Assembly (NCBI GenBank): GCA_902797585.1
Contig: CADBTK010000183.1
Coordinates: 1-5,707, forward strand
Reading direction: 5' to 3'
Source of the DNA: Erysipelothrix rhusiopathiae
Lineage (GTDB): Bacteria > Bacillota_I > Bacilli_A > Erysipelotrichales > Erysipelotrichaceae
Length of the DNA stretch: 5,707 nucleotides
Part shown: in pieces, positions 5,692-5,707 of the stretch
Layout of the letters: each line of letters opens with the position of its first letter
How positions within the stretch are numbered: position 1 is the stretch's first letter
Notes under the pieces: generated by a model
Seen by the model: the letters and a program-made list of their open reading frames with translations, nothing else
Databases searched by the model: none
Told to the model about the DNA's origin: nothing
Program-made: the position numbers and the translations under genes

Positions 5692-5707
5692 ATTAAAGTA
5701 CCTATAA

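Overview
The window reads as the chromosome of a low-GC Gram-positive bacterium, most likely a lactic acid bacterium (Lactobacillales). The signs are strong AAGGAG/AGGAGG ribosome binding sites, compact intergenic gaps with short hairpin-plus-T terminators, AT-rich codon choice, a cre-like catabolite operator in front of a PTS gene, and a secreted protein with Gram-positive surface-anchor architecture. The genus cannot be fixed from the sequence. All five genes lie on the + strand.

Layout: (1) Positions 1-235 are the 3' end of a ClpB-type disaggregase gene, closed by a 9-bp hairpin terminator. (2) Positions 291-1022 encode a complete 243-aa NAD-dependent sirtuin deacylase with all catalytic and zinc motifs. 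(3) Positions 1104-2288 encode a 394-aa cation:proton antiporter of the CPA2 (NapA/GerN/Kef-like) group. It has its own TTGACA promoter candidate and ends in a terminator overlapping its stop codon. (4) Positions 2405-4108 encode enzyme I of the PEP:sugar phosphotransferase system (ptsI). It has an extended -10 promoter and a cre-like site at the predicted transcription start, and no HPr gene directly upstream. (5) Positions 4165-5607 encode a 480-aa secreted surface protein. It appears to carry one SpaA/Cna-B-type domain split by an insert of about 210 residues, a charged Lys/Glu stalk, and a C-terminal hydrophobic segment with a basic tail but no LPXTG. A long, probably bidirectional terminator follows. 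The last 57 bases are AT-rich and carry two near-identical 13-bp repeats, probably upstream of a gene outside the window.

The first four genes are housekeeping or stress genes (protein rescue, protein deacylation, ion and pH homeostasis, sugar uptake). Terminators after clpB, the antiporter and ptsI suggest mostly separate transcription units, except that the sirtuin may read through into the antiporter. The least ordinary element is the surface protein. Its SpaA flanks keep a plausible Lys-Glu-Asn isopeptide triad even though they are separated by a large unrecognised insert, and its sorting signal is non-canonical. No RNA gene, CRISPR array, insertion sequence or clear mobile element was seen.
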